From UBA9611 sp965237595 (GTDB lineage Bacteria > Chloroflexota > Dehalococcoidia > Lucifugimonadales > UBA3495): DNA of 64,000 nucleotides. This document shows positions 27,191-37,130 of this stretch, piece by piece. Made by a program: the position numbers and the translations under genes. The stretch covers positions 310,001-374,000 of the forward strand of contig CBDEFY010000007.1 in NCBI GenBank assembly GCA_965237595.1, written 5' to 3'. The notes beneath the pieces are model-generated. The model searched no databases and had not been told where the DNA came from. It saw only the letters and a program-made list of their open reading frames with translations. Every line of letters starts with the position of its first letter. The first letter of the stretch is position 1.

Positions 27191-27655
27191 TTATCGGGGT
27201 GACCTGTGTTCCATCTTTGCCAGGATGTCTTCGAAGCGTCCTGGCGCAGAGTCCCACTCCTCCCAAAGAACATCAGACCAGTAATCATGCAATGAGAGCA
27301 GGGCTTCAATCCTCGCCCTCTCTGGAGGTTTGGGGAACACAAATGCCCCGTCATCCTGACCGATCAGCACGTGCTGCATCGGCCGGACAGTCCACGCCAA
27401 GTGCTTTCGGTCCGCAGCCCCCGGGCATGGAGAATCAGGGTGTTGGCTGAATACCTTGTTCGAAACCAGCACTGGCACGGGCCATCGTCTTCGCTCGATA
27501 AGCACGACTCCATGGTGGTAAGCGTAGGCGCGGACTGAGTCCGATGCCTCACCGATCCCGCCGAATATCCTTACTACTGGTCGTCTGGGAGCCTCGTTCC
27601 AGGACCAAGACCGCCGCCGGCCCCTTCCGTGCCAGGTTTGCGTTGATCGGATTCA
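27191..27655 (-). pseudogene. Hypothetical protein, frameshifted
   Basis: It starts MIPMNPINANLARKGPAAVL, shifts frame near 27565, then runs GGIGEASDSVRAYAYHHGVV and MQHVLIGQDDGAFVFPKPPE to the stop at 27191, just before the HelD-like fragment. About 150 residues in total. Not recognised. Confidence 0.35.
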
Positions 27656-28168
27656 TGGGAATCATTTTCCATCCCCAGGGCCTGCGGGGCAAATCCGCCT
27701 CATAGCCCTAGCCCGGAATCGCGGACAGAGCTGCAAGTGGTGTCGGAAACCCCGACACCGCGGTGCATATTTTTTCGGGGGAACGCCTGCCCGCCGCAAC
27801 TGGAGTTCCTGAAAGACGGGTTCTACGTCTGGGACGCCCTACTGGAGCCGGCGGCTGGTCCTGACGTAGACGTCAATCTGGGGTAGGACCGGAGTTGGCC
27901 TTTATGGAACAGCTCCCGCAACGGGGAAGTGTTCCGCAAAGAAGGGTGTTCCATACTCCCCGTTTGCAGAACGCTTGGAACCAGCTCCGCGGGACTCCCT
28001 CCCCGCGCTTGCACTCGTGCTGAATAAACCTGTTCGACATTACTTCCTGTTCAACAAAGGAGCCATCCTCTCCGTTGTTCTTTGTTATACCGCCAACCCT
28101 TGACACATCCGGTGACGTGGTGTAAGCTTCCGCCTGTGAACAACACAGAACAACTCAGGAGAGTGCTG
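27656..28168. other. Intergenic region upstream of the GTPase cluster
   Basis: Mostly non-coding. It contains a short hairpin (GGTGTCGG / CCGACACC, 27739-27759), a possible 3' gene fragment ending at 27886 (LEFLKDGFYVWDALLEP) and the GTPase promoter at 28100-28128. Confidence 0.4.
28100..28128 (+). promoter_or_regulatory. Sigma-70-like promoter for the GTPase cluster
   Basis: TTGACA at 28100-28105 is a perfect -35 box; a 17-bp spacer leads to TAAGCT, a weak -10. The start codon lies 41 nt downstream. Confidence 0.5.
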
Positions 28169-30490
28169 ATGACCACCCAAATCCACAGAGCGAGCAGGAC
28201 CCGCTCCAATCGGCCGGGCTGGAGTGTGACGTTCAGCCACCCCCGCCGCAGCGACGCGCGCGGCAAGTTCGGTCTGAAGGTGCGCCGAGGGCTCGGTACC
28301 GCGGATGATGCAGAGGCTGACCGGCTGGTGGAGCAGATCAACATGCTGCTGAATGACGAGACCTGGTGGAGCATTGACCGGCGGGCGGAGGCCGAGCAAC
28401 GGTTTGATCGTATCGCTGTCTCGGCATTCTTTGACGGGATCGAATCGGGCAGTTCACAGCCGAGAGACTTGCGGGAGAGAATCATCCCGCTGCCTCCTGC
28501 GGATGAAGGCTACGCTAAGGTGATGCTGGTTGGGTCCACCGGAGCCGGCAAGACCACGCTGCTCCGCCAGTTCATCGGGTCTGACCACACCAGGGACCGG
28601 TTCCCCTCGACGTCGACGGCAAAGACGACGACGGCTGACATCGAGATAATCACAGGAACCGGGCCATTTGAAGCAGTGGTTACGTTCATGACTGAGCACG
28701 AGGTTCGCTGTGCTGTCGACGAATGCTTGGAAGAGGCCTGCGCCGACGTAGTTCGAGGGGCCGATGATACAGGAGTCGCCGCGGCCCTGCTGGAACACCG
28801 GGAGCAGCGCTTTCGGCTCTCCTACATCCTCGGCAACTGGCAGCAGGAACAGCCGAGCCGGGAGATGAACGACCAGTATGAGATGCAATATGAGTACGGA
28901 GACGAGGCGTCGGAAACGGACACTTTATCCGATGATGAAATCGTGGCCGGCTCAGAACTGACCGTCAACAATGAGCGCCTGGGTGATTACGTCGCTCGTA
29001 TCAGGGAAATCGCGATGGCGGTACAGGAGCAGAAGGCGGCAGAACGGGGCGCCTTCGGAGATCTGGCCAATGCCAACCAGAGGCAGGTCTGGCTGGAAGA
29101 CTTCACCGATGGGTTATACGAAAACCAAGATTTCTCCCGGCTCTCCCTGGACATCATGGACGGCATTGGAGAACGGTTCGAGTTGGTCCAGTCGGGGGAT
29201 TTTGAACTGAACTCCACTGGTTGGCCCATACTCTGGTACTACGAAGAAAAGGACCGGGATGCATTTTTGCAGGAGGTCCGGTGGTTCACCGGCAACCACG
29301 GCCGGCAGTTTGGCCGGCTGTTGACCCCGCTAGTCAATGGGATCAGGGTGCTGGGCTCTTTCCAGCCGGATCACGTTGAACTGCAGGACGATAACCGGCG
29401 GCTGGTGCTGCTGGACGGCGAAGGACTGGGCCACTCGGCCAGGGAAGCCACCAGTGTATCCACCAAGGTTACGGAAAGATTTCCTGAAACCGATATGATT
29501 CTGCTGGTGGACAACGCCCAGTCACCGATGCAGGCGGCCCCCCTGGAACTGATGAGGTCGGTCGGCAGCAGCGGACACGGGGACAAACTCGCCGTTGTCT
29601 TCACCCACTTCGACCAGGTGCGGGGGGACAACCTCGGCAGCCATTCCCAGAAGGTGAATCACGTTCGCGCCTCGATCGGGAATGCCATCGTCAGCCTGCG
29701 GGAATCGTTGGGCGCACCGGTGACGGAGATACTGGAACGGCAACTGAAGGGCAACGACTTCTACCTGGGCGGCTTGAATCAGCCCACAGGGACGATACCG
29801 CCTGGGTTCATCAATATTATGCGGAGTTTGATGGACCGAATGCAGCAATCTGTCAAACACGCCGAACCGATTGATGCCGCGCCGGTCTACAACATCGCCC
29901 GTCTGGAGCTGGCTCTGCGGGACGCCACGGATGGATTCAAAAACCCCTGGGAAGGTCGGCTGGGTCTCAGCTACTACGAAGGCATTCGCAAGGAACACTG
30001 GGGCCGGGTCAAGGCTTTGTGCCGGCGCATAGCCAATCTGTGGGATAAGGAGTACAACGGACTGCGGCCGGTTGCTGACCTCGTTCGCGAGTTGCAAAAC
30101 AGTATCTCCCTATGGTTGGACCATCCGGCTGGCTGGACCAGACATCCTGCGGACGAGGACGAAGGACAGGCCGTCATCAATCAAATACGCCAGAAGGTGT
30201 ATGCCGACATCCACATACTGGCGGAGCAGCGTCTTTTGGCTGACCATCGCCGCGGCTGGAGAACCGCGTTTGGGTTCAGCGGACCAGGGTCGAGCTTCGA
30301 CAGGGCTAAGGAGATGGGCCGGATCTATGACGCAGCGGCACCCTCTATCTCCTCGGTGATGGACGCAGCGACACAGGGGTTTTTGGACCAGGTAATCCGG
30401 ATTGTCGGCGATGCGGTAGAGGGTGCCGGTGGTTCGGTGGAGGGGATTATGAAGCGAGAGCCCGCTTTGGAGGAGGCCAGGCAATCCTAG
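28169..30490 (+). CDS. Large dynamin-like P-loop GTPase
   Basis: 773 residues from ATG 28169, chosen because AGGAGAG lies 7 nt upstream. After a basic N-terminus with VRRGLGTADDAEADRLVEQI comes Walker A GSTGAGKT (122-129), a conserved PSTSTAKTT that may serve as the switch/G2 Thr region, G3-like LLDGEGLGH near 415, and G4-like VVFTHFDQV near 474. A long helical C-terminus follows. The layout (GTPase core split by a helical insert, long helical tail) is dynamin- or GBP-like. It leads a plus-strand cluster with a GHKL ATPase, an AAA ATPase and a TOPRIM-like protein, so an anti-phage role is likely but unproven. Confidence 0.75.
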   Translation: MTTQIHRASRTRSNRPGWSVTFSHPRRSDARGKFGLKVRRGLGTADDAEADRLVEQINMLLNDETWWSIDRRAEAEQRFDRIAVSAFFDGIESGSSQPRDLRERIIPLPPADEGYAKVMLVGSTGAGKTTLLRQFIGSDHTRDRFPSTSTAKTTTADIEIITGTGPFEAVVTFMTEHEVRCAVDECLEEACADVVRGADDTGVAAALLEHREQRFRLSYILGNWQQEQPSREMNDQYEMQYEYGDEASETDTLSDDEIVAGSELTVNNERLGDYVARIREIAMAVQEQKAAERGAFGDLANANQRQVWLEDFTDGLYENQDFSRLSLDIMDGIGERFELVQSGDFELNSTGWPILWYYEEKDRDAFLQEVRWFTGNHGRQFGRLLTPLVNGIRVLGSFQPDHVELQDDNRRLVLLDGEGLGHSAREATSVSTKVTERFPETDMILLVDNAQSPMQAAPLELMRSVGSSGHGDKLAVVFTHFDQVRGDNLGSHSQKVNHVRASIGNAIVSLRESLGAPVTEILERQLKGNDFYLGGLNQPTGTIPPGFINIMRSLMDRMQQSVKHAEPIDAAPVYNIARLELALRDATDGFKNPWEGRLGLSYYEGIRKEHWGRVKALCRRIANLWDKEYNGLRPVADLVRELQNSISLWLDHPAGWTRHPADEDEGQAVINQIRQKVYADIHILAEQRLLADHRRGWRTAFGFSGPGSSFDRAKEMGRIYDAAAPSISSVMDAATQGFLDQVIRIVGDAVEGAGGSVEGIMKREPALEEARQS

Positions 30491-30603
30491 ATGGCAGCTA
30501 CGGAGTTCGATTATTCATCGAGACATCCAGGGGGTAGGGCCTCACTCGTTCTTCTGCTCCCCCGGACGATCGAGCTATACAACCCACGAGGACGGTTTCC
30601 GCC

Positions 30604-31158
30604 ATGCAACAACCCGTGATTCCCAAAGATGGCTGTCAAGGGGGCGAATTGCCCACCTCATTTGACCTGGTTGCACCCCGCGCCGACGCCCTCATGGAGT
30701 CCCTGAGGGCCACCGGATATTCCCTTTCCGACGCGGTATCGGACATCATCGATAACAGCATCACCGCCGGGGGCCGGAATATCTGGATGAACTTCCAATG
30801 GGCGGGAGCGGATTCCTGGGTGTCGATTCTCGACGATGGCCGTGGTATGTCGGAGTCGGGCCTGATCGACGCAATGAGGATTGGTTCCCGGAGCCCGCGC
30901 GAGGTGCGGGAGCCGTCCGACCTCGGACGTTACGGCCTGGGCCTCAAGACAGCATCAATCTCCCAGGCCAGGTCCCTGACCGTTGCAACGCATGTCTCGA
31001 AGCAGAGGGGGATGAACACCCGGCAATGGGACCTGGACCACCTCGCCTCCACCGGAGATTGGCAACTCCTGAATGTCCCGGCCGATGTGGCTGCCGATGA
31101 TGTCCAACGGCTATCCCAACTGGACCAGGGCACCCTGACACGGACGAATGTGAAATGA
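30604..31158 (+). CDS. MORC-like GHKL ATPase, truncated
   Basis: 184 residues holding the N-terminal Bergerat fold: SDIIDNSITAGG (motif N, with the catalytic D/N), SILDDGRGMSESGL (G1), then DLGRYGLGLKTASISQARSL (G2 and lid). Relatives with MORC or MutL-type folds continue for several hundred residues, so this copy stops early at TNVK. The stop overlaps the next start (ATGA), which could mean that a frameshift split the gene or that the short form is used. It begins 114 nt after the GTPase gene on the same strand. Confidence 0.75.
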   Translation: MQQPVIPKDGCQGGELPTSFDLVAPRADALMESLRATGYSLSDAVSDIIDNSITAGGRNIWMNFQWAGADSWVSILDDGRGMSESGLIDAMRIGSRSPREVREPSDLGRYGLGLKTASISQARSLTVATHVSKQRGMNTRQWDLDHLASTGDWQLLNVPADVAADDVQRLSQLDQGTLTRTNVK

Positions 31159-31382
31159 AAGTGTCTGACGGCAAAAACGCTTTATTGATAACACTGAACA
31201 CCGGCGGCCCCAGCACGTACAAGGTTTCTACAGTCAAGGGAGGGTGGTGGTGGCACACAAACACAGTGGAAGAGTCCGTCAATAGGGCATGCCGAGACTT
31301 GATTGACAGCAGGGCGGCCACACCCCCGGTTGATGCATGTCAGGCTATGCAGGAATTTGTCGAAAAGCTGCCCAACTCTTAA
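31155..31382 (+). CDS. Small hypothetical protein coupled to the GHKL gene
   Basis: 75 residues starting at the ATGA overlap. LLITLNTGGPSTYKVSTVKG then WWWHTNTVEESVNRACRDLI suggests a short beta-rich domain followed by a helix. Not recognised. It could be a genuine small partner or a piece of the truncated ATPase locus. Confidence 0.45.
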   Translation: MKVSDGKNALLITLNTGGPSTYKVSTVKGGWWWHTNTVEESVNRACRDLIDSRAATPPVDACQAMQEFVEKLPNS

Positions 31383-31412
31383 CCTTAGTAAGTTGTTGAA
31401 AGAGAATAACGA

Positions 31413-32603
31413 ATGACAGATGAACGCCCGCTGCAGATTGAAGGCATTGAAATCAAAAACTACCGACTTTTCCGAAAAGTCGAGCTGAATAACCTGCTCC
31501 CAATGACCGTGGTTGTCGGAGCCAATGGATCGGGAAAGTCCACACTCTTCGACGTGTTCACTTTTCTAAAGGACGCACTAGCCGAGAACGTTGTCGCGGC
31601 GGTATCCCGGCGCGGAGGTTTTCGTGAACTGGTAAGCCGAGATGCTGAAGGACCTATTGAAATTACTGTCAAGTTTCGGGAGAGCGGTGGTCGACTGGTC
31701 ACTTACCTAGTAAAGATTGGTTTCGAAGATGGTCGGATAGTCGTCTTACGTGAGGTCCTGAGTTATCGTCGAGGTCAACGCGGGCAACCTTGGCGGTTCG
31801 TGGACTTCATCAGGGGTGAAGGAAAAGCCATCACCAACGAGTCAGCTTACGGCGAGGAAGGCGCAGTAGAGGAGCGCAGGGATTATGCCCTAGGTGACGC
31901 CAGCATCCTCGCTATAAAAGGCCTCGGACAATTCAGAGAATTCCGAGTAGTTTCCGAGTTTCGCAGCCTGATAGAAAACTGGTATATCTCGGACTTCCAC
32001 GTAGCAGACGCCCGCCCGAGCATTGATGACGGATATGCCGAGCACCTCTCCACCCGAGGTGATAACGTCGCCTTGGTGGCACAATACCTCTACCAAAGCT
32101 ATCCGGAACTTTTCGACCAAGTGTTGAATGCAATGAGTAGGCGGGTTCCAGGCATAAGGGGAGTTGAAGCCAAGCCCACCGACGACGGACGCTTGGTGCT
32201 GCGTTTCCAAGACGGCACCTTCAAGGACCCATTCATTTCTCGTTACGTGTCCGACGGAACCATCAAAATGTTTGCGTATCTAGTATTGCTTTACGACCCA
32301 AAACCACATCCACTCCTAGCTGTAGAGGAACCCGAAAATCAACTCTACCCCCATTTGCTGTGGGAACTAGCTGAAGAGTTCAGAACATATGCAAAAAGGG
32401 GAGGGCAAGTCTTTGTCTCCACTCATTCCCCCGAATTTTTGAATGGGGTGGAACTGAGCGAAATATTTTGTCTGGTCAAAGGAGACGGTTTCAGTAAAGT
32501 TGTCCGGCCGAGTGACAGCGATACTCTACGAGCTCTAGTAAATGGAGGTGAGCCGCCAGGACGTCTTTGGAGGCAGGGGTTGTTCGAAACGGTATTAGAG
32601 TAA
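31413..32603 (+). CDS. AAA family ATPase (RecF/AAA_21-like; AriA-like)
   Basis: 396 residues. It starts with IEGIEIKNYRLFRKVELNNL, Walker A GANGSGKST at about 36-44, then SDGTIKMFAYLVLL (signature), Walker B LLAVEEPENQLYPHLL near 305 and H-loop STHSPEFL near 345. It lacks its own TOPRIM domain; that function is probably supplied by the next gene, which starts within this gene's stop codon (TAATG). ATPase plus separate TOPRIM-like protein is the plan of PARIS (AriA/AriB), although AriB carries DUF4435 rather than DUF4276. Confidence 0.85.
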   Translation: MTDERPLQIEGIEIKNYRLFRKVELNNLLPMTVVVGANGSGKSTLFDVFTFLKDALAENVVAAVSRRGGFRELVSRDAEGPIEITVKFRESGGRLVTYLVKIGFEDGRIVVLREVLSYRRGQRGQPWRFVDFIRGEGKAITNESAYGEEGAVEERRDYALGDASILAIKGLGQFREFRVVSEFRSLIENWYISDFHVADARPSIDDGYAEHLSTRGDNVALVAQYLYQSYPELFDQVLNAMSRRVPGIRGVEAKPTDDGRLVLRFQDGTFKDPFISRYVSDGTIKMFAYLVLLYDPKPHPLLAVEEPENQLYPHLLWELAEEFRTYAKRGGQVFVSTHSPEFLNGVELSEIFCLVKGDGFSKVVRPSDSDTLRALVNGGEPPGRLWRQGLFETVLE

Positions 32604-33172
32604 TGGGTCGAGTGATATTCCTCCTGGAGGAACAATCCATGAAGGAACTGCTTGACCAGATGTTGCCTCGCATCTTTCCCAGCCTGAGATTTCTTTGTAT
32701 CCCGCACGAAGGCAAGGCGGACCTAGACAGCCATCTGCGGTCCAAGCTCAGCAGTTGGCGCGTTCCAGGCGATAGTTTCATCATAGTGCAGGACAACGAT
32801 GGCGGGGACTGCATCGCCCTAAAACAGCGCCTGCGGGACCGGTGCCAACAAACCGGACACGACGATGCCATAATACGCATCGTCTGCCAAGAACTTGAGG
32901 CATGGTATCTTGGACAACCGGATGCGATGGCCAATGCTTTTGAAGACGAAAAATTGCGTGACATCGGTAAAATGCCACGCTTTCGCAATCCTGACACTCG
33001 GAACAAACCCTACCAAGACGTCGAAAAACTCTGCAAAGGGTTTCAGAAGATTAACAGTGCCCGCAGGATTGCTGACTACCTGACACGGGAAGACAACCAG
33101 TCCCCCAGCTTCGAAGTATTTCTTGACAGTGTAGAACGGCTATACAGAACTTCTACTATGTTCCAAAAGTAA
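32603..33172 (+). CDS. DUF4276 TOPRIM-like protein
   Basis: 189 residues from ATG 32603, overlapping the upstream stop by one base, so translation is coupled. MGRVIFLLEEQSMKELLDQM carries the first acidic residues (LLEEQS); FIIVQDNDGGDC is the DxD step of the TOPRIM-like fold; IVCQELEAWYLGQPDA and MPRFRNPDTRNKPYQ are DUF4276 hallmarks. It is probably the nuclease or effector released by the ATPase, inferred from PARIS- and OLD-type systems. Confidence 0.85.
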   Translation: MGRVIFLLEEQSMKELLDQMLPRIFPSLRFLCIPHEGKADLDSHLRSKLSSWRVPGDSFIIVQDNDGGDCIALKQRLRDRCQQTGHDDAIIRIVCQELEAWYLGQPDAMANAFEDEKLRDIGKMPRFRNPDTRNKPYQDVEKLCKGFQKINSARRIADYLTREDNQSPSFEVFLDSVERLYRTSTMFQK

Positions 33173-33254
33173 TGGGAATTATATACGTGACGATCCCTAG
33201 ATTTTTGCAATCTGCGATGGGTTTAACCAGGGCAGTCGAGTCATAACATTCTCG

Positions 33255-33735
33255 GAAGGGGCCTACTAGTCCGTCAGTGTTGTATTGATGGGTAGAGGGA
33301 CTTCAGTTTGATGCGCGCATCCGAGGTGGTGAAGCGCCAGTCCACCCGTATTGCGTCCCGGTTGCGCTGTTGCTGCCACCTCCCGCCGCAGAGCGCTTTG
33401 GTCCGGTATGCGCCGGTCCAGGCATTGTCGGGCCATCACCCCGATTTCAATCTCGGCCATATCCAGCCAACTCCCATGTTTGGGAGTGTAGTGAATCTCC
33501 AACCGTTCGGCGATGCGCCGCGCTTCGGCAGGTTCAAATTCCTCGTACAGCGAGGACGGGTGGTGGGTGTTCAAGTTGTCCAGCACCAGCACAATACGGT
33601 CCTTGTGCGGGTAGTCCTCGTCCACCAGTTGCTTGACCACTCGGGCCCAATCGGCTTTGATGCGCCGGTCCGTCACTTCCACCCGGCGCCACCCTTCCAA
33701 CGGAGCGAACAGCATGAACAGATTGCCGCCAAATC
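33255..33735 (-). pseudogene. IS630-family transposase, 3' fragment
   Basis: The minus frame has IVLVLDNLNTHHPSSLYEEF and LEIHYTPKHGSWLDMAEIEI, the second Asp and Glu regions of IS630 DDE transposases; a frameshift near 33390 precedes the final LKSLYPS. The N-terminal half is missing beyond 33735. It separates the ATPase/DUF4276 pair from the GmrSD gene. Confidence 0.8.
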
Positions 33736-33908
33736 ATTCACTTCCAAGGCAGTAGCTCTATCTGCGCCGTTATGTTGACCACGAGGTCCGCTGACGTTAG
33801 CATTGCGGCGGCCTTGATCCAGCTTACCCTGACGCTATTGTCCCCAATTTGGACCCCTGCTTGGGGAAGTCCTTCGACGCTTTGTCCTTGGAATTCGCAG
33901 GAGGAATT

Positions 33909-36017
33909 ATGGATGCAGTCAGCCGGCCATTCTCGCAAATCATCAACGGGGCAAAGCAATTTGTGATCCCGGTCTTCCAGCGAGATTACAGTTGGGGGCG
34001 GGAGCAGTGTCTCCAAATGTGGTCCGACATTCGCAACTCCAGGGGCGAAGGTGACAACAATCATTTCCTCGGGTCCTTCGTCTATGTGGAGGGGAATGCG
34101 GGCGCCGCTTTCTCCAGCTGGCTGGTTATTGACGGCCAGCAAAGGATAACGACCTTGACTCTTCTCATGGTCGCCCTGCGCGATCACGTTTTGGAAACTC
34201 AGTGGAACGGGGAAGAGCCAACGGTTGGAAGGATTGACGCTTACTTTCTCAAGAACCGCGAGGAGTCAGGTGAACGGGGATACAGGCTGGCTCTCAGGCG
34301 GCGTGACAATGAGACCCTCCGAGCCTTGATCGATGGAAAGGACGTTTCAGAGATCGCCGACAGTTCCGAGCTGATCTTGGATGGCTACACCTATTTTCGC
34401 GAGTTGCTGGGTGGTCCTGGGGTTGATCCTGCCCAGATTTATGAAGGTGTTCACCGCCTCGTTGTAGTTGACGTCAAGTTGCAACTCGCGGTCGACAATC
34501 CCCAACTTATTTTTGAGAGCTTGAACTCCACGGGGATAGACCTGACTCAGAGCGACCTAATCCGGAATTATCTGCTCATGGGGTTGCCGGAGGAAGATCA
34601 GACTCGCTTGTACAACGATTACTGGAGCAGGATGGAGGCAACCTTTCGCCATGCCGGCGGAGGCCTCGATTATTTCCTGCGCGACTACATCGCCCTGAAG
34701 CAGGAGTTAACGACCCAGCCTCTCGCCGAAAAAATCTATGCCCACTTCAAGTCCTTCTGGCCCCAATCGGAAGTTGTTACAACTGCCGAACGCCTGGAGG
34801 AAATGGTCGAATTTGGACAGTATTACGCCTCGTTCCTCCGGCCGGCGTTGACCCGAGATAAAGAACTGGTTCGTCCTTTGTCGAATGTAAGGGAAGGGGG
34901 TTTCGGCACCGCCCATGCCATCCTGGTGGTTCGTCTCCATGATCTTTTCGGCAGGGGACTGCTCTCCGTAGGCGAATTTTCCGATGCCATGACCCTCATC
35001 AAAAGTTATCTTCTCCGCCGCGCTGTGTTGGGCCTTCAGACCCGCTCTTATTGGGGAGTTTTTGTCCGGATGGCTCACTCGATAGATGAGGATGCTCCCT
35101 TCGAGACTTTCAAAGTGGCTCTGGCTAGGGAAAGGGGTAGGTACCAATTCCCCTCTGACGGCAGTTTCTTCTCCGGGCTCCGGGAGAGGGATCTCTCCGC
35201 ACTTCGCTGCTGCCGCCACATTCTGGATACCCTGGAGAACTCGGGACAGTCTGAGCAGAGTCATGTTGGAAGCTACACGATTGAACACATAATGCCTCAG
35301 AGCATCGAGGGGGTAGAGGAATGGCAAACTATGTTGGGGGATGACTGGGAGGAGGTTCACAGTACCTGGTTGCACCGGTTGGGCAACCTCACACTGGTCG
35401 GTTGGGAGAAAAACATAAGCTATTCGAACCGACCCTTTGACGAGAAGAAAAGCATCCCCGGCGGTTTCAATGAGACTGCCGTGAGGTTGAACCTCTACGT
35501 CCGAGGTCAGGAGCGCTGGACGGCTCACCAGATGGAGGAGCGGGGCAATACACTGGCCCGGTTAGCCCTTGAGATATGGCCATATCCTCAGGCTGACATG
35601 AGCTTGGTTCGCGATAAAGAAATTGCTGAATTGAAGGCACGGTCCTCGGAGAAAGATGCCAGCAGTCTATCGATGGGAGTCGCGACCCGTGAGGTGCTGG
35701 AGGCTCTACAGGCATCAATTGGTACGTTGGGCGACACGATCCCAGTCATAGAGAATAAGTCAGTTTGCTACTACGATGGGCACGGGGCATTCTTTGCGGA
35801 ATTATTGCCCATGTCCGGCTACATTAGGCTTCTCATTCCCGTCGCATTCGACGAAGTGGATGATCCCGAAGGATTGGCAGGAGACGTCACTGCTTGGCAG
35901 TTCCTACCCAACGTGGTGCATCGTGAATGTGGCGTGTATATTGACGTCCACGGAATACAGCATGTCGAGGCAGCCATGCGCATGGTCAGGCAGGACTTCC
36001 CAGGCGCATCAGACTGA
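33909..36017 (+). CDS. GmrSD-type modification-dependent restriction enzyme (DUF262 + DUF1524)
   Basis: 702 residues from ATG 33909, 6 nt after AGGAGG. N-terminal DUF262 (GmrS/ParB-like NTPase): FQRDYSWGREQ near 22 and VIDGQQRITTLTLL near 76. C-terminal DUF1524 HNH nuclease: YTIEHIMPQSIEGV then HRLGNLTLVGWEKN, near 455-505. The extra C-terminal 150 residues have no clear match. Family members cleave modified (for example glucosylated hydroxymethylcytosine) phage DNA with nucleotide hydrolysis. The gene is intact. Confidence 0.88.
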   Translation: MDAVSRPFSQIINGAKQFVIPVFQRDYSWGREQCLQMWSDIRNSRGEGDNNHFLGSFVYVEGNAGAAFSSWLVIDGQQRITTLTLLMVALRDHVLETQWNGEEPTVGRIDAYFLKNREESGERGYRLALRRRDNETLRALIDGKDVSEIADSSELILDGYTYFRELLGGPGVDPAQIYEGVHRLVVVDVKLQLAVDNPQLIFESLNSTGIDLTQSDLIRNYLLMGLPEEDQTRLYNDYWSRMEATFRHAGGGLDYFLRDYIALKQELTTQPLAEKIYAHFKSFWPQSEVVTTAERLEEMVEFGQYYASFLRPALTRDKELVRPLSNVREGGFGTAHAILVVRLHDLFGRGLLSVGEFSDAMTLIKSYLLRRAVLGLQTRSYWGVFVRMAHSIDEDAPFETFKVALARERGRYQFPSDGSFFSGLRERDLSALRCCRHILDTLENSGQSEQSHVGSYTIEHIMPQSIEGVEEWQTMLGDDWEEVHSTWLHRLGNLTLVGWEKNISYSNRPFDEKKSIPGGFNETAVRLNLYVRGQERWTAHQMEERGNTLARLALEIWPYPQADMSLVRDKEIAELKARSSEKDASSLSMGVATREVLEALQASIGTLGDTIPVIENKSVCYYDGHGAFFAELLPMSGYIRLLIPVAFDEVDDPEGLAGDVTAWQFLPNVVHRECGVYIDVHGIQHVEAAMRMVRQDFPGASD

Positions 36018-36373
36018 CGGTTGATAGCAACCAGTTCTACGTCGGGGCTCCTGAGGTTGGGGCCTCACCGGCTCTCGTGTTTCATGGACTCTGGAAATGC
36101 TGACAGGTTGTAGTCAGAATAAACCGAACCCAAGGTGAAATGCGCAGAGACGCAGGGTAAATTTGTGGAGGAACAGGGTTAGTCTATCTTGGATCCAGAG
36201 TAGGGGTTGGTGCTGGGAGTAAGTGAAAGGGAGCTGTTCCTCGAACAATAGCAGATAGGTATCAGTGATTTACACCGGCGGACCATTCTGCCGCCCACAC
36301 ACGGGAGCGAGAGCACTGGAAGGCCACCCCACTTGCTTGCCCAGGACAGACACTACGTCGCCCTGTGCGGCTG
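36018..36373. other. Intergenic region, no gene seen
   Basis: About 355 bp between the GmrSD stop and the end of a minus-strand recombinase. No coding frame, hairpin with T-tract or repeat stood out. Confidence 0.4.
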
Positions 36374-36913
36374 CTATCCATGCCTGGTGATCCGCGCGGT
36401 TCGGGACGCGGGGCTCTCCACCGGTTCGCCTGGGAGCACTTCACCTTCACAAGCATGCTTGCCCGCGAGATGTTCGCCCTTAGACGGGAACCGCCCCTCG
36501 GCCCGCGCCTTCGCCTGGCCGGCGACCGAGCGCTCCCTGATCGAGTTCCGCCACCACTCGCTGAAGGCGAGCACCATCTGGAGCTGGAGCTTGCCGGTGG
36601 CCGTCGAGGTGTCGAAGTCCTCCGACAGGGACCGGAACTCAACTCCCGCCCGGTGCAGGCCCTCGATCACCTGCAGCCCGTAGGTCAGGCCTCTGGAGAG
36701 CCGGTCGATGTGGGTGACCACCAGGGTGTCCCCCTCGACCACCAGGTCCAGCAGTTCCAGGAGGCCGCCGCGGTCGTTCCTGGCCCCGCTGGCTTCTTCG
36801 GCTCGGATATTGCCCAGGGAGCAGCCGGCGCGGACCAGCCGCTCGACCTGCAGGTCCAGATTCTTGTCCTCCGGCTCTCTCACCGAGACCCTGGCGTAAC
36901 CGTAGAGCGTCAT
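36374..36913 (-). CDS. Serine recombinase (resolvase/invertase), altered C-terminus
   Basis: 179 residues. The catalytic domain is complete: MTLYGYARVSVREPEDKNLD (nucleophilic Ser at 10), THIDRLSRGLTYGLQVIEGL (D-R-x-x-R), LQLQMVLAFSEWWRNSIRER on the long helix. After RAEGRFPSKG the usual HTH DNA-binding domain is replaced by a non-homologous tail, suggesting a frameshift near 36480. Probably unable to bind its site. Confidence 0.75.
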   Translation of the reverse strand: MTLYGYARVSVREPEDKNLDLQVERLVRAGCSLGNIRAEEASGARNDRGGLLELLDLVVEGDTLVVTHIDRLSRGLTYGLQVIEGLHRAGVEFRSLSEDFDTSTATGKLQLQMVLAFSEWWRNSIRERSVAGQAKARAEGRFPSKGEHLAGKHACEGEVLPGEPVESPASRTARITRHG

Positions 36914-37130
36914 CCTGCTGCACCCCTGGCTGGAATGGGCAAAAGTATACCGTCCTGCCAGGGAGAAATAAACCGGGTTTTCCAGCCACCCCCTGAGCTA
37001 CGACAAGGGGGAATTCCCAGCCGGGGCTGTAAACAGGGCTGTTTCCAGCCACCTCGACCGGGTGGGTTCTGCCCTGGGTTGGGGGGGGGGTCGCGGGATA
37101 TGGAGCCTGGGTCGTAGTTCGGGAAAGCGG

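Noticed and set aside
29522..30097. 191-codon minus-strand frame
   Set aside because: Antisense shadow of the GTPase.
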